A DNA stretch of 64,000 nucleotides from Pseudevernia furfuracea. Lineage: Eukaryota > Ascomycota > Lecanoromycetes > Lecanorales > Parmeliaceae. Location of the stretch: the NCBI GenBank assembly GCA_022315425.1, contig JAIUPT010000036.1, forward strand, positions 434,001 to 498,000. The letters run 5' to 3'. The stretch's first letter is position 1. Each line of letters starts with the position of its first letter. The notes beneath the pieces are model-generated. The model was not told the DNA's origin. It saw only the letters and a list, made by a program, of their open reading frames with translations, and searched no databases. The translations under genes and the position numbers were made by a program. This document shows positions 11,266 to 24,225 of this stretch, in pieces.

Positions 11266-11973
11266 TGGGGTAAGAGTGGTTTGGGGGTGTGTGGTGGTTG
11301 AGGGGAGGGGGGAGCCGTTTTATTTTTTTGGTTGTGGTACATATCCGGTAATGTATACATGGGAGCGTGGCGTTTAGGGCGTTCGGGGTGGGAGGGCCCA
11401 AATTGGCGTTTTTATAGGGCTTTATTCTCAATGTACAGATACCTTTCGACCCCAAGATCCAGGCGGTCTTGCCTTTGTATCGGGCGTGCTACCGGAAATG
11501 TGTTGGTACTTGCAGCGGTAAGAGTCTTGTGAACCTTGATAGCATCGGTGCCGCCGATAAGCTTCATCACCGACGGAGCGTTCTTTGCAGACGGTTTGTG
11601 CCCACTGATTGTCAAAACTATTTGGCCTGACACCCATAGTGACGTGAAATTCGTTTTAGGCCGGTGCCGGTGCCAGTGCCATGTTTGATGATAGGCTACT
11701 TGCCTGGTTTCGGAATGGCGAATGTCTTCACTGATTTGCGACGATCAGGCACAGACAAATTATGCTGGTTGCGATGGGAAAAGGCTTCTTCAAAGTAGTG
11801 CTAGTTGGGCTTTGAGAACGCTTGAAGCGACAAGAAAGACGCAGACGGTGAGTTTCGACTCTGCGAAATCGGCGCGGACAGAAAAGAGCTCAAAGACAAA
11901 GATCCAGGTGGTCTGCCAGGTCATAATGCTAGTCATGATCTAAGCCCAGTCCTTGATGTCACTAGCATACTTT
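11266..11973. other. Intergenic, no supportable gene
   Basis: Probably the 3' ends of the convergent neighbours. Short frames on both strands have no family features. Confidence 0.5.
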
Positions 11974-13390
11974 CTACGTTCTTTGGACAGCCTCGATCAA
12001 GCCCTCGATCTCCTTACCAATGGTGTGGAATTTGACAATCTCCAAGCCCACAGATTCTAATAGCTGCTTCCACTGCGTCTGCGTACGTTCCATGCCAGAA
12101 AGCACGGCTAGCATCTGGATGTCAAGGAGGGCCGGGAGGAGGGGACTGCCGGTATCAGGCAATACCCATTCGTTAATCAGGATCTTGGAATAGCCCGGCT
12201 TCATGGCAGCGACGGTGTTGCTGAGGATTTCACGGCATTTGGTGTCAGACCAGTCATGGCAGATTGAGCGGAAGTAGTAAGCTCGAGCTCCTAAAGATGG
12301 TCTTAGAGCAGTCTTGATGGGTATGATGGTCCAGATTCAATGCTTACCTTTGATTGGCTGCTCAGTAAAAAAGTCATATTTCATTCGCACGATATCTGGA
12401 TGAAGCTCTTTGATATCATCGATGACAGAAGGAAGGTCTTGTAGCACTAGACGTCCGGTCTGGCTCGGGAAGCGATCTTTGAACGTTTGGATATCGTACC
12501 CGTGGCCACCGGCGACGTCCACGAGTAGAGTAGAATGCTCAGTGTCTATTTGGGCTCCTTCAAAGAGCAACTTTTCGGCGGGAAATATCTCATACCACTC
12601 AGTTCTGCCAACACGCCAGCCCTCCAGCATGGTAAGGAAGCTAGTGAGCTTTGCAGGGTATTGCATCAACCAGGGGAACAATGGCAGTTGAGTGTTTTCT
12701 GCGTGTTGAAAAACGCCCATAGGACCTTCAGGATTCTTATAACCAGTCTGGGCTAGGAATTCGTGTATCTTCGTGCAACAAAAAGCTCCCTCATCATGCC
12801 TGCAGGACAGTTTCAGTTCCTATACAGAAGCTTGCAAGTACACACAACTGACATGAATTTAAAGCCTCCTACTAGCGCTGGAATGGCAAATGCTTGAGAA
12901 ACGGGCCCGGCTACATAGGTCTCATAATCCGTTTCGTTTACCATGTGCGTAGCAGTTAATGGCCTTAGAATACGGACTAGAGAGAATGAGTCACCGAGAT
13001 CCAGCATAACGGGAATCAAATTGAATTACCGACGAGCAGCTTGTCACTGCCAGTGATGCTCGCCAGCTCAGCGGCTGTCTTGGCGCTTTCACTTTTGTTA
13101 AGAGCATGGAATAAACCCATTTCAATGGCAGTTCTGATGGAGGCATTCAGATGGGGCTTGTCGTCGTTGAAACCATTAGTATCTTGTGCTAGATCTTATT
13201 CTCGGTGCTGAAAAAGGGACTTTACCTGAAATAGGAGTTTCCAAATAGTCTCTGGAGGGGTCTCAAGCATAGCTGTTGCTTGCTGAGTCACAGTGAGTAA
13301 TTTCTGGCGTGCTTGTTCATCTTTAGCTACATCTTTTGACAAGGCTTGGAGCTCTTTCTCAAGAGCATCGATGCGAGCTTGGAGACTCAT
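11974..13390 (-). CDS. SAM-dependent O-methyltransferase (COMT-like)
   Basis: Class II plant-type O-methyltransferase, 394 residues. Five exons on the minus strand: 13390-13226, 13156-13030, 12976-12853, 12799-12348 and 12290-11974; all introns are GT-AG and keep frame. Visible features: N-terminal coiled segment, dimerisation and winged-helix part (PHLNASIRTAIEMGLF), SAM-binding motif VDVAGGHGYD, LQDLP, then ICHDWSD, where the His is the expected catalytic base, and ILINEWVLPD. Relatives methylate phenolic hydroxyls of polyketides and other secondary metabolites. No polyketide or peptide synthase lies beside it, so the substrate is unknown. It is divergent from ARL3, with 581 bp between the starts. 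Confidence 0.92.
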
Positions 13391-13971
13391 TTTTTCGTTA
13401 TTAAAATCCGTGAACCGACTATACTTATGCAGACGTATGTAGAAGGAGATTGGAGAGCAGAGAGAAACGACCAGTGGAGAAGCGACGTCGATGCTTTATA
13501 TGTGCCCCATTCTCCAACAACAGCTGTAAGAAATAAAGACGAACTCTAAATCAAAGGCCAATAGAAGGACCCTCTGATATTCACGCTGCCTTGGGTCCCT
13601 AACAGGGGGGCCCTGCAGCTGAAGCCCAAGGTCTCACGCTATGCAATGCGCCCCCAGCCCCATAACACTGTAAAAAGCATAGCAATGCTGATGCAGCCCT
13701 GACCGGCGCCGACTGGTGCCGAGAAAGACAATGGGTAGAGCATCACTGCAAAATTGCCAAAGTTGGAGGCATCCGAGTCACTCGTAGCTGCGTTGCAGTC
13801 TGTTTCAGCCCGATTCAGCCCTACAGATTTTCTAGCCTACTTCAGATACTGAAGCTTCAAGCTGTCAACATGCGTTCACGATGATAATCGAAACATGCTG
13901 CCTCTCTATCCACCGCGCCTTGAGCAGCTGGCCCTGCGCAGATCTCCCATAGTTCCAGTTCTCCCGCCAGG
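13391..13971. promoter_or_regulatory. Divergent intergenic region between O-methyltransferase and ARL3
   Basis: The two flanking genes start at its edges and run in opposite directions, so both promoters must lie here or in the first exons. I see no clear TATA box or repeated operator-like motif. Confidence 0.4.
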
Positions 13972-14768
13972 ATGTACCACCTAGCCAAAAGCGTCTACCT
14001 TTGGGCCACGTCCAAAGAAGGTATGTCTCCGCCAACCCCCTCCCTTCTACCTTACCTCCGTTCCCAAAGCGCGTTCAACCTTTCAGCCTCCCCTCGTCCC
14101 ATCTCACCATGATCCCTGCTCCCTTTCCCCTCCGCCAACACGCGCCTATAGAGTACTCGATCCTCCTCCTCGGCCTCGACAACGCCGGCAAAACCACCCT
14201 CCTCTCCACCATCAAATCCCTCTACAACCACACGCCGGCCCCCAACAAACCCACCGTCCCCACCGTCGGCCAGAACGTCGCCACCATCGCCCTCGACGAC
14301 ATGTACCTCAAGATCTGGGACGTCGGCGGCCAGCACGCCTTACGCTCCATGTGGACGAGCTACTATTCCGTCTGCCACGCCATCGTCTTCGTCGTCGACG
14401 GGTGCGACATCGGCGACGATGGTACCGATTCCGATGTGCAAAATCCCAACGGCAGCGGTGAGGGACAGGTGGGGCGGTTGGAGGAGTGCCGACGGACGCT
14501 CGAGTCGGTGCTGTCGCATCCGAGTACGGCGTCGATTCCGCTGCTGGTGCTGGCGAATAAACAGGATCGGGAGGATTGCGTTGAGACGGTGAGGATTAAG
14601 GAGGGGCTTGTGCGGAGGGTGTTTGAGGGGGAGGGGGGGGGCGGGGTGAGGGATAGTCGGGTTTTGCCGGTCAGTGCGTTGAAGGGGGACGGGGTGAGGG
14701 AGGCGGTGGAGTGGGTCCGGAGTCGGGTGAGGTGGAATAAGGAGGGGAGGGGGCCGGTGATGCGGTAG
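13972..14768 (+). CDS. ARL3: ARL3/ARFRP1-type small GTPase
   Basis: Arf-like GTPase of the yeast Arl3 / animal ARFRP1 group, which acts at the trans-Golgi upstream of Arl1. Two exons: 13972-14020 and 14152-14768; intron 131 bp, donor GTATGT. Starting at ATG 13972 restores the N-terminus MYHLAKSVYLW, close to the MF/MY-type ends of Arl3/ARFRP1, where N-terminal acetylation rather than myristoylation targets the membrane. A later ATG in the intron would lose this. Motifs: GLDNAGKTT (P-loop, 24-32), PTVGQNVATI (switch I), WDVGGQ (switch II), NKQD. There is an acidic/Gly insert of about 20 residues after VVDG and a glycine-rich insert near the end, so it is slightly long (221 residues). Confidence 0.92.
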
Positions 14769-15304
14769 ATTGGGCTTTTGGGGGTGAGATCACAATCGCA
14801 ATAGGGAGAGGGGGCAAGTGCTCCTCAGGCGTTGGAAGGGCGAGGCTGGGAAGGGAGGAGAGGGCGGAGTTTTATACGCTTTTAGATGAAGTGTCATATA
14901 TGATACAGATGGACTTTCGACCCAGAACGCAGATTTGAGCTGCCTTTGCGGTCAAATATCCTATATAGATATATTTGAAAGAACACGCAGAATGTTCATT
15001 CGCAGAGGAATCGATGGAACACCGCCTTTACTCCGCCAGAAGGTTCATGCTCGCTGAATGGTGGACAACAGAATGAAACATCAAGCATTGTCGTAACGTC
15101 TGGATCCCCGGACCACTCGACCCGAGACATGAGTCTCCTCTAAGGAGTACCTCGCGCTCTAATCCGGATAAAGTCTATGGCTCAGGATACCCCCCTGTCA
15201 ATTGGCTCATGATTCCAGGTATGCACCATAATCGACGAGTTTGGAAGAACTTGGTAATGAGCTTCGGTTCAAGAGGGGGCCTTGGAGAACAAGTGATTCC
15301 ATCA
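14769..15304. other. Intergenic between convergent genes
   Basis: This is the 3' flank of both ARL3 and the membrane protein gene. No coding or RNA gene seen. Confidence 0.5.
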
Positions 15305-16224
15305 CTAGTACCTGGGTGCCTCAAGCTCCCCTAATGTGCCCGTTGCCACCGGAGCGCTATCTTTTTCATGCACTTTTTCATCTACCGGCATCTCCGACCA
15401 AGTCGCTTTGCTTGCAGCATATTCCGTTGCGTTGGGATGAGGCGTAGCAAAATTGTGAGCCTCTGATTCAGGTCCGGAACTCTCAGTTCGTCTTTTGTTC
15501 ATATTTCTTCGCTGTCGAAGCACATAGAAGGCAGCAGCAGGAGCGATCAATGCCAGGACTCCCAGTGCCACTCCAACTCCTATGCCTATTTTTGCGCCTT
15601 GACTGAGGCCATTGCTCTCGCTAGCTTGTGCTCCGGCTGTGCTTTTGGAAGAAGGCGTGGGAGATGCTGTCGATTCTGGATCTGTGCTTGTATTCGTACC
15701 GGTGCTTGCAGTGGATGAGTTTCCCGTATTCTGGCTCCAAGTCACAGGCTTGGCGTCGCTTTCAATTCCGACGTTGAACGTTCCGCTCATAGCATAGGGA
15801 GGCCCCAACCCGACGGCTGGCTGGCGTGAGAGTTCGAAGTGACAGCTGAATGGTTCGAGCGCATAGTTGAGAGGGAAGTCAAGACTGCCTGTTGCAGGCG
15901 CTGTTTGATTGTACACTTTCGTGCATGTGTCAGAATTCGAGTGCTGCGAAAAAGAAAACAGGATTCGGTCTTACGTTCGCCTAGCACTGGAGAAGAAGAA
16001 TTGCCATTGATGACACCGCACCATAGATGGAGCCATGGTGTCGAAAAATCGGACGTCCAAGAGGCGTTCAATGTGTCGAGGTAATTGAAGGTGGGGGTTG
16101 TGCTAGGATCTGGATACAGCCAAGTGCCGTTGGCACCGGAGTCCGCGCTTGCTATTCTTACAATGATAGCGACGACCAAGAAGATCAAAGCACAACGCGG
16201 AGAAAGAAGTAAACCCATACTCAA
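15305..16224 (-). CDS. Type I single-pass membrane glycoprotein
   Basis: Predicted surface protein of 286 residues from two exons: 16224-15975 and 15915-15305 (intron 59 bp, donor GTAAGA). A signal peptide (about 1-27) is followed by an ectodomain with TFNYLDTLNASW and LHLWC, a pattern seen in many fungal cell-surface proteins of unknown role, and several NxS/T sites. A Ser/Thr-rich stalk (145-185), a transmembrane helix (about 193-216) and a basic RQRR stop-transfer sequence lead into a polar cytosolic tail. The layout resembles fungal wall-stress sensors (Mid2/Wsc-like), but there is no WSC cysteine pattern. Function unknown. Confidence 0.82.
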
Positions 16225-19200
16225 AGGAGTGAAAGATACGCAATAAGAAAAGAGTGAAGGAAAACATGGAGTCAGACGAACACATTCTGGCTGACGCTTT
16301 TTGACATCTGAGGCTGAGAGTTAGGTACCTAGGAGGATTCCGCCCCCTGCGCCAATATTGTGCATCCTTCGGTTTCGATAAAAATAATAGAAACTAGCAG
16401 AGCCGTCCTACCAGGTATATGTACAGATAATTAGCTGCGCAAGTCTGCGCCCGAATCCTTCAACGTCTCCTCCTCTGTCCTACCGAGTTGATTGACGTAT
16501 AAGGCTTATTTGCTGTCGCTGATCTGTTCCACCACTAGAAACGTATTTCATATACAAAGAAGCGTTATACCGGTAAGACTTTACAGCTGTCGCCACTAGT
16601 CAATAAGTCTGTTAAATCAAGGCCGGCGCGTGATTTCTGAAACGGCTATGCCTGATAATGATTAGGCCGATCCTATGTCCCGTATGAAATACGAGAACGA
16701 GGCAATGAAGCACGATCCCAAGCAAGATGCGAAGGGTGAAGACAACGAACAGTCGTGTATTGAAGTAGTTGACGTTGACACTATTTGTGTGAAGTGGCTG
16801 ATGTAGCACCGCAAGGCAGCAAGGGGTACTTGATTGGCCGCATATATGACTAAGCAATCTCTGTACTAAGGTATAGCTCATGCTATATGCAACACTAATT
16901 TATACGTCCGTCAATTCAGCATCACACTTTAGCGTTGGTGGCGTCAGTTAATAGTCTGATTTGAGTATGCTTCTAATTTGATGTTGCCCGTCTAATCTTT
17001 ACTTGAATATGAGCGAATGGAGCAGTTGGATCACGATTACTATAAACGTCTTCTTTACCCATCGTATCGTCTCCTTCTCCTGTCGCAGTCCGTCACGATT
17101 TCATGTATCAAATCATCAGATAGCTGTTACCACGGTCTCACTTCTTTCTTGTTGCATTTGTTGTAGGCTCATCCTGTCACGATCTCAAGATGGATTGAAG
17201 AGAAGACTCACCTTTGGAGCTATATTATTGTAGATAACGACGATCAAACGGGTTTCAGTTTTCGAGTAAGCGAGCTACTTGAAACACAGTAGAGAGATGA
17301 GAAGGCACTCCTGCGAGAATCTGACCAACTACTTTTCAAAGCTGGTGCAGAGTCTGTAAACGTAGCAGTGGCTTTTCATTGTTCTTGTTTATTGAACCTC
17401 GAACTTAAGAGCCAATTGACATTGGCGATGTTGAAGGAGGCGCGCGGCATTCAAAAACTCGCTGGTGCTCGAGCACAACCAGGTCTCGGACTTTGGGGCT
17501 CATGGAACAAGAAGCTTCCAAGGTCTAGCGGTATTTCTGCCGCTGCTTCCATGGCCAGGTGAAAGATGAGAGTTGAGAGTTCGGCTCGTATGGGAGTGTA
17601 GAGTGTACACCACTGCCTTAGGCCTTTGCTGAGTTTGACGGTTCGGCCCCAGATTCGAGTTGGTGTGGATTGGCGCGATCGGGAGAAGAACCTCATTGGC
17701 GATTCCCTGCTAGCTGCCGCTCTATGATGTTGCTTGATCTGCATGGGAAACGATCGTGGCAATCTCGCAACGTTGTTCCATGATCTCGGCAACTTCCTTC
17801 GTGGAATTACATAGGAAGTTGTGAAAGTGATTTCACAGGAATTTGTGCCTTCCGATGCCAAGTGACTCTTGGCCGAGCTCGGCCGAGCTGGCGATGAGAC
17901 CCTCGGACCTTTACTGCAGGTTGGTACCCGCAGATTGCCGAGGCTTGGCACTTTTGGTGGAGCGTGGTATCAGATACGTCGCCGAGAAATATTCGATAGA
18001 AACTATCAGTTGCTGTGTAGGCAGTCTCGAGAGCTGAAGACTGGGTACTTGTAGTGGGTTGGTGCTGTAATTGAAATGGCAATAGCAATGAAATGATGGC
18101 TGCGACTGTAAGCACTGTCTTATCAGTGGAGGCTATTGATGCACGAACGCAGATAAGAGTACATGCGGTCCAACGCCTTTGGACCCGAGGGGCCGTGCAT
18201 GAGGTAGGATTCAGCAGATCTTCGGCAAATCCAGTCATCAGTGCATGGGTGCGTTCCGAGACTGCAGCTTTGGGGGAATGGAAATTGATTGGTTGATGTG
18301 CACCCCGCACACTGTGGAACTACCGTATCATTGATAATGCTGAACGTACAGACAGATGGGAAAGGTCATGTTGCGGGAGCGCCGGATAGCAAATACCTAC
18401 GCGTACATGTCGCGCTATACGAAGCCGATGGATGGAATGAGAGGAAATTGATAGACTCAACAATTCCAGGAGGCAACTCCGACTTCTAGACCCTCACCGA
18501 CTCTTTGCGGCTGCAGCGCGCGAGTGAAGTAACATGACGACAAAAAGTGAGAGCCAAGAGATATTTGCATCGAGGAAACTAGGAATAAAGCATAAAGGTT
18601 TGAGATCTTAGCTTCCATGCGAAATTGGGCCAACAAGGATTGCTCTCCTGTCCCCTGTGGCCGTTTGTAGCATTACTATTAATCGTCGAGATTACTTGTT
18701 TCGAAAGTTGGTACGAAGTGGGGTAAAGGAGGGAAGCTTGCATAAGTGCCATAAGATTTAGTACGCGGATCACGGGTGGTCATGCATTCTAATGATCCAA
18801 AGGATTTCGTCTGTGGGCTCAGGCTCACAGTGGGGTATAAAGTATGTAAATAAATGGGAAAAGGATAAAAAAAAAATAGGGAAATAATTAAGTAGCTAAA
18901 GATAAAAGCGGTTGAACAAGTCTATATATTTATGTATATACCTTATGTATGTCAGCTGAGGCCTTCAACGGTGTCATAATCCTGCGGGTTACACGTTAAA
19001 GCCTATTGACTAGGGAAGGTATCATGATTCGGGGATTTTTGGTCTACCTTATCACCTTAATCACCACACATGGTAGAAAAGAGTCGTCGAGGTGTGTGGG
19101 CAGTGGCTTACAGGCACCCCCAGGTAGAGGCTGTATTTTGCTGTCCGAGTACTCCGTAGAATCAGAGCCAAGTTTCGCCAACAAGCGAAAAGTTGTGCGC

Positions 19201-20223
19201 CAAAATGAAAAAAACGCGTCTTACCCACTTCCAAGCAAGATTCAACCATACCTGAAGCAGTCTAATCCCTGTCAATGCTGTGCTCTAACTCCCGGCACCG
19301 CCAATCAGCGTACCCTTACAACCGACCCTCACTTTTAGGGGCGCCCTGTCATTTTGCTTCAATTCTCTCATTCTCTCATCTCTATCTTGCTCCCTCAATC
19401 CGTTTCTGACGTGCAAGTCATTCAACGGTACTCCCACGTTTGTTTGTCTCCATCGACTCGTGCTTCTTCTTCTACTAATTCGCGTTTCCATTCCAATTCC
19501 CATTTTTATTTTCCCAGCATTCTTCTAACCCCGGTCCGACTCTCGCTACGGGTAATTCGTAACCGTAAATCTGTACGCTCCAGGGGTACCAACTAATTCT
19601 ACCCTCCTCCACCATCTGACATCTCCACGAACACCTCACACAACCTCTCGGCTTGCCTAACAGCTAGTCGAGACCATGAGTGAATGATTGAGTCTCCCTC
19701 CTGCCTCAAGAGCAATTCAACTCGCCCGTTCTTTGCCCGTCTCGCACATACCTTGCCATCTTTAATCTACGGCTGAAGAACACGGTACAGTCACAAATTT
19801 TTCCATTCTTTTGACCAGTTAAACGGCCTCATCCACCTTCACGACCACGGCCACTTCGATACACGCACCATCGTAGTAGTTTCATGCCTTGCTACGACAC
19901 CACGCTCCTTCAGTGATCGCTTCGCCACCGCTCGTGTACGTGCAGCCTCATCCGAAGAAACTGTTCGAAACCCTTTGAAGCACATTCCCGGCCTCCAAAT
20001 TCCACCAATGCACAGCGTCTACATAACTTGAGACCTCCAACAAACTCTGCCTCAACAGCTGGTCTGCCATTGCTGACGCCTACTCGTGTCTTAGACATAT
20101 TCAACAATCCGTGTCCTCCTCCCCAACCAAACCATCCACTCCCCAACCATACCCTCTACATCATCCTGTGAAGCTTCGTTGCTGTCATAGAGACCCCAAA
20201 CATCTATACAAGTGTTCTACAGG
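16225..20223. other. Long region without a convincing gene
   Basis: About 4 kb. Frames of up to 167 codons on the minus strand (17451-18310) overlap each other and have no domain, splice or start support. An A-rich stretch occurs near 18868. From about 19340 the plus strand is pyrimidine-rich, with short upstream ATG frames and no domain; this looks like the promoter and long 5' leader of BNI4. Confidence 0.45.
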
Positions 20224-22911
20224 ATGGCAGCTATGGTGCAGTCGTATCCCTCGCCCACATCGACAATGACAATGCTTCAAACGCGCCCTTCATCTTCGGA
20301 GGCGTTTCAGAGTGGGTCACAAGGCCAGCAACATCAACGGAACTCCCAAATGCCAAGAAACATCTACAACACTTCGGTAGGTGGAATGGCAGCTGGGAAC
20401 TACCGAGGACATACATCGACCTCGCCGGTGTCACCATATGGCTTCTCTAGCCCACCATTACTACCTAATGGTCCCAACCCACTTCGGCAGCACCCTACCG
20501 CTGTACCACCTCCACGGCTTGAGAACAGAACGGCATCTGCACCATCTGTACCACTTGCCCTGCCAGCGTCACAACAGAGTCCGTCCATATCAAATCGACC
20601 CCGCCCACCGGTAGTCAACACAACCTCTACACCATTGAGTGCTCCTAATAGCAGTCACCAACGTCAACAGGCCTTCTCCGACGGCAACACTTCAGCGATC
20701 ACCTCCGTTCCTCCACAACTGGCTTCTAGGCCGCTGTCCACCGCTGATCTCAGCCTTCCGCCTCTACAAACAGCTTCTTATGCCACCGTGGCCAAATCGT
20801 CGCCAGATCGCTATCGACGTAATCACCGGCGTGCGGAGACATCTGGAGCCTTGACCACACCTAGTCAAGGCCAAGGTGGATCTGCAATGCCGTCAGGTTC
20901 AGGCATGGCAACTGTCGGTCACCTCTATACACATCCGACACAAACAAGCAGTACTCCTTCTTTGACATCGTATCCATCGTACCGTGGAGCTCAAACGGCT
21001 TCATCGCCGGTGATACACGAGTACAACTCTGGGACACAGCCAAGGCTCGTTAGTAAAGATGATCTGAACCTGCAAAGGGAGCGGCAAGCTTCGGCAGACT
21101 TGGCAAAGAGGTACCGAAGAAGGAGCATCAGCAGCATGGAAGCTAGGGATTTTGCAATTCCACCGTTAGAAGCAGGGCCACCACAGCAACAAGGCCCAAC
21201 AATGTCTTATGCGGCAATGCTTGCTGGTCCATCACCACAAGAACGGAAGGAAGTTCGAACAGCACCTGCAGCAGAGCGACCGACCTCATCCCATGGTCGT
21301 AGTGGTAGCAATGAGAGTTCAGTCTCAGGTCGCTCTGCTCCAAAGTCGTCAGGGGCTAAGCGATTCGAGCTGCCAACTCCTGCTCCTAACACAGCACAAG
21401 AAGCTACTCCGATACCGAGGAACGAAGCGAAGGTCGTGACAATCCCTGCACGAGGATCCTCTGAAGCAAACAAGAGGCTCACCAGTCCTTCACCTCTGTC
21501 AAAGCCGATGGCAATGAGCCCTGAGGTGCCTTCATCCAAGCAGCCTTTTGCCGCTCCAGAGCCCCTGAAGCCAGCGGCACCGATCGTGGCCCAAACTAGC
21601 ACGACTTCCACTGGAATACCTCAGAGCCCTGCGGCCCAGCACTTGGCTGCGCTCAATAACAAAGAGGGGAAGAAGGAAGGCAAATCATCAAGGTTACGGC
21701 GAGCCTTTTCTTTTGGTAGTGCGGCTGAACTTCGAAAGGCATCTGCCGAGAACAGTGCTGCCGCTGCTTCAAATGAGCGTGCTAAGCTACGGAAAGACCG
21801 TTACGCGGACGAACAGGAAGCTCTGCAAGCAGCGGAGATCCAGAAACAAGAGGCAGCTGGCCTTGGGGAAGGCATCTATTCCGGGCAAGGGCATTTCTTC
21901 ACTGGATCGACAGACAATCTGTCAATATCCTCCACTGCTTCTTCAGCATCAGTGATGATCCGAAAAATGGGCAAGGGCATGAAAAAAGGCTCTCGCTCGT
22001 TGGTCGGGTTGTTCAGGCCAAAGTCTGTTGTGGGTGTACCCGCTGCAGACTCGGCTGTGCCCGAAGTCAGCATGGCTCAAGTCTCGATGGTAACAGTCGA
22101 GGCTGAGCGGGAGAAGGTCAATGTCAACGCCAACCCACATGATCAAGCCGGAGGCGGTACTGGGTTCCCCAAATTGGAAAGAAACTCGATGGATGCTGCA
22201 CACATGGCTTCAGAGCCGAAGGCCTCTTTCGGTGACCGACCAGGCAGTTCACGACCGAACAGCTCACGGGGAAGGCGTAGCATCGTTGGGGGAGAAGAGG
22301 AGCGTGCAAAGGTTTTGGCAGCGGTCAAGAAAGGCATCTTGAAGCGTAAGCTCTCTACCACTCCACTAACATACACTGAAGTTTATTAACATCGAATCGG
22401 CAGGCACGGACTCCGGCCAGGCTTCCCCTGTCACCAGGCCTGTTGATTCAAAGACCCCGGACTTCAATCTCCCTCAGATCCCTCACTTTAACGACAGTCC
22501 TCACTCTAGTCCTCCGACCACACCCATCGATGAACACGCTCCACGGTCCGGACACAGAAAGACCGATTCAGTCAATATAGAAGGAGAAGAATATTTTCTG
22601 TCTTTGGCGAATTTCACCAGTAGTGATTCGAAAAGCTTGCCAGGCACGCCGCGGAGTCTTGCAGCCCGCAACATCAGCTTCAGCCCTCGCATACAGTTCC
22701 ATGACACCTGGCCACCTGGGGAGTATGATAGACGAGGTGAGATTGCTACATGCAATCGTTTGACGCCCCTCCTTGCTCAGCAGATCAAGGAGGAGCTGAA
22801 CACTTTTAAAATGGTATTTGTCTTTAGCGCCTTGATACTCTACCATTGCTTACATCGTCTCAGGAAATGGAAGTACACGCCGAGTCTAAAGTCTACACAC
22901 ACTTTTTCTGA
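20224..22911 (+). CDS. BNI4: Bni4-like protein phosphatase 1 targeting protein
   Basis: Large, mostly disordered Ser/Pro-rich protein of 859 residues. Exons: 20224-22345, 22404-22813 and 22864-22911. The two 3' introns bring in the conserved end, which a single-frame reading would miss. The tail holds RIQF, a fit to the RVxF docking motif for protein phosphatase 1 (Glc7), then a DTWPPGEYDRRG segment, a CNRLTP segment and a final short exon ending VYTHFF. This C-terminal block is the hallmark of yeast Bni4, which tethers Glc7 and chitin synthase III regulators at the bud neck. In a hyphal fungus the likely site is septa or tips. Start chosen at the first ATG (20224); 20233 is possible. Confidence 0.85.
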
Positions 22912-24165
22912 TGAGTGTGTCTCCCCCGGCACGCAGATTGGAGCTTGCTATCCGGATTCCTTGTCACGTAATGCCATGTAGCAACCTTGACGTCCTCCAC
23001 TCCGCAAGGACCGGGCTGGTCACGGCTCCTTGCTTTACGATCGGCCATCTAAGGTCTGACGACTCCACACTATACACCTACCCATCTCTCGATCCCATGC
23101 ATGGATACGACGTGCAACAGAGTCTGGATCATACATTTGGTCGAAGCTACCGGCGGTTCAATTATCCAACTTCGCTGCTTGCTCTCGCACAAAAAGCTCG
23201 CTCGCATTTTTTCCTTTTTCTACCAAGCGTCTAGGGAATGCATCAGGTCTACTCATTTCTTCTCTTAGCAAGCAAGTCGGGTCATGTTATTACAGGGAAA
23301 GGAATTGAAATGAAGAAAGCGAGCTAGCGTGTCTTTTTCGTGTGAGAGTTTCACATTTACATTTAGGGTGATGAGATGCGATGCTCCTTCAAGTTCGGAA
23401 GTAAAGAAGGAACTAATGGAAATGAAACATGACTTTTGAGCAATCCGATATGCGTGCCAAAATCATTTGACTGGCTTCTTATGCGTGCAATTTGCGACTG
23501 CAGCACATTCGTCCCTCGATGCTTCATTACTGCTACAAAGCTCCTCGTTTACTGCCAGGACTGGTTCGCCTCGCCTCTCATCTACGAGGAGCTCATCTCA
23601 TGCACCTTTCCCTTCCACCCTGTCTCTTAATTCTCGCAGATGCCGTCGTCATCGTCTCACTTAGCCCCCACTCCCCTTCCGCCCTTCACAGTCAACTGCT
23701 TTTGGCCTTATCTGCCCAACTGCTATCCCTTTTCTCTTAACATTTCCAGCCTTTGCCACCATGACGAGCCGATGTCATCTGGAGCAGCGGCTTGTGTTCC
23801 TCTCTTGGATAAGTTCGAAAAATAAGTATAAGTAAGTGCTTATGCCGTTCGGTTGTGCGCTGGGTGCGTATCGGCTTCTGGGGTTTTGGAGGATGAAGTT
23901 GGCGGGGGCGTGGATGGTGAATCGTGCAACGGGGTCCGAGGGTGGGAAGAAGAGGGTGTAAGTCTGAAGTGCTGATGAGGGGCTAGAAGTAAACAATGAC
24001 GGGGGGAAGGAAAAACCCGTTTTTGAGACCAATAGAAACCCCCCCCCCCCAAAAGCGGACGAGAAAGCCCTCGGATACTGGGAGGGTGTTTTGGCTATAT
24101 GTGAGTTATGAAAGGAAAGAAGTTGGTTCCCCTCTTGTCCACCCTTCATCATAACCTACCCTCTT

Positions 24166-24225
<60 letters not shown>

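Noticed and set aside
14001..14021. ATG-less upstream extension as the start of the ARL3 gene
   Set aside because: It reads through the intron; the spliced start at 13972 gives the family N-terminus.
17451..18310. Two overlapping minus-strand frames of about 167 codons
   Set aside because: No family features, no splice signals, and different frames over the same bases.
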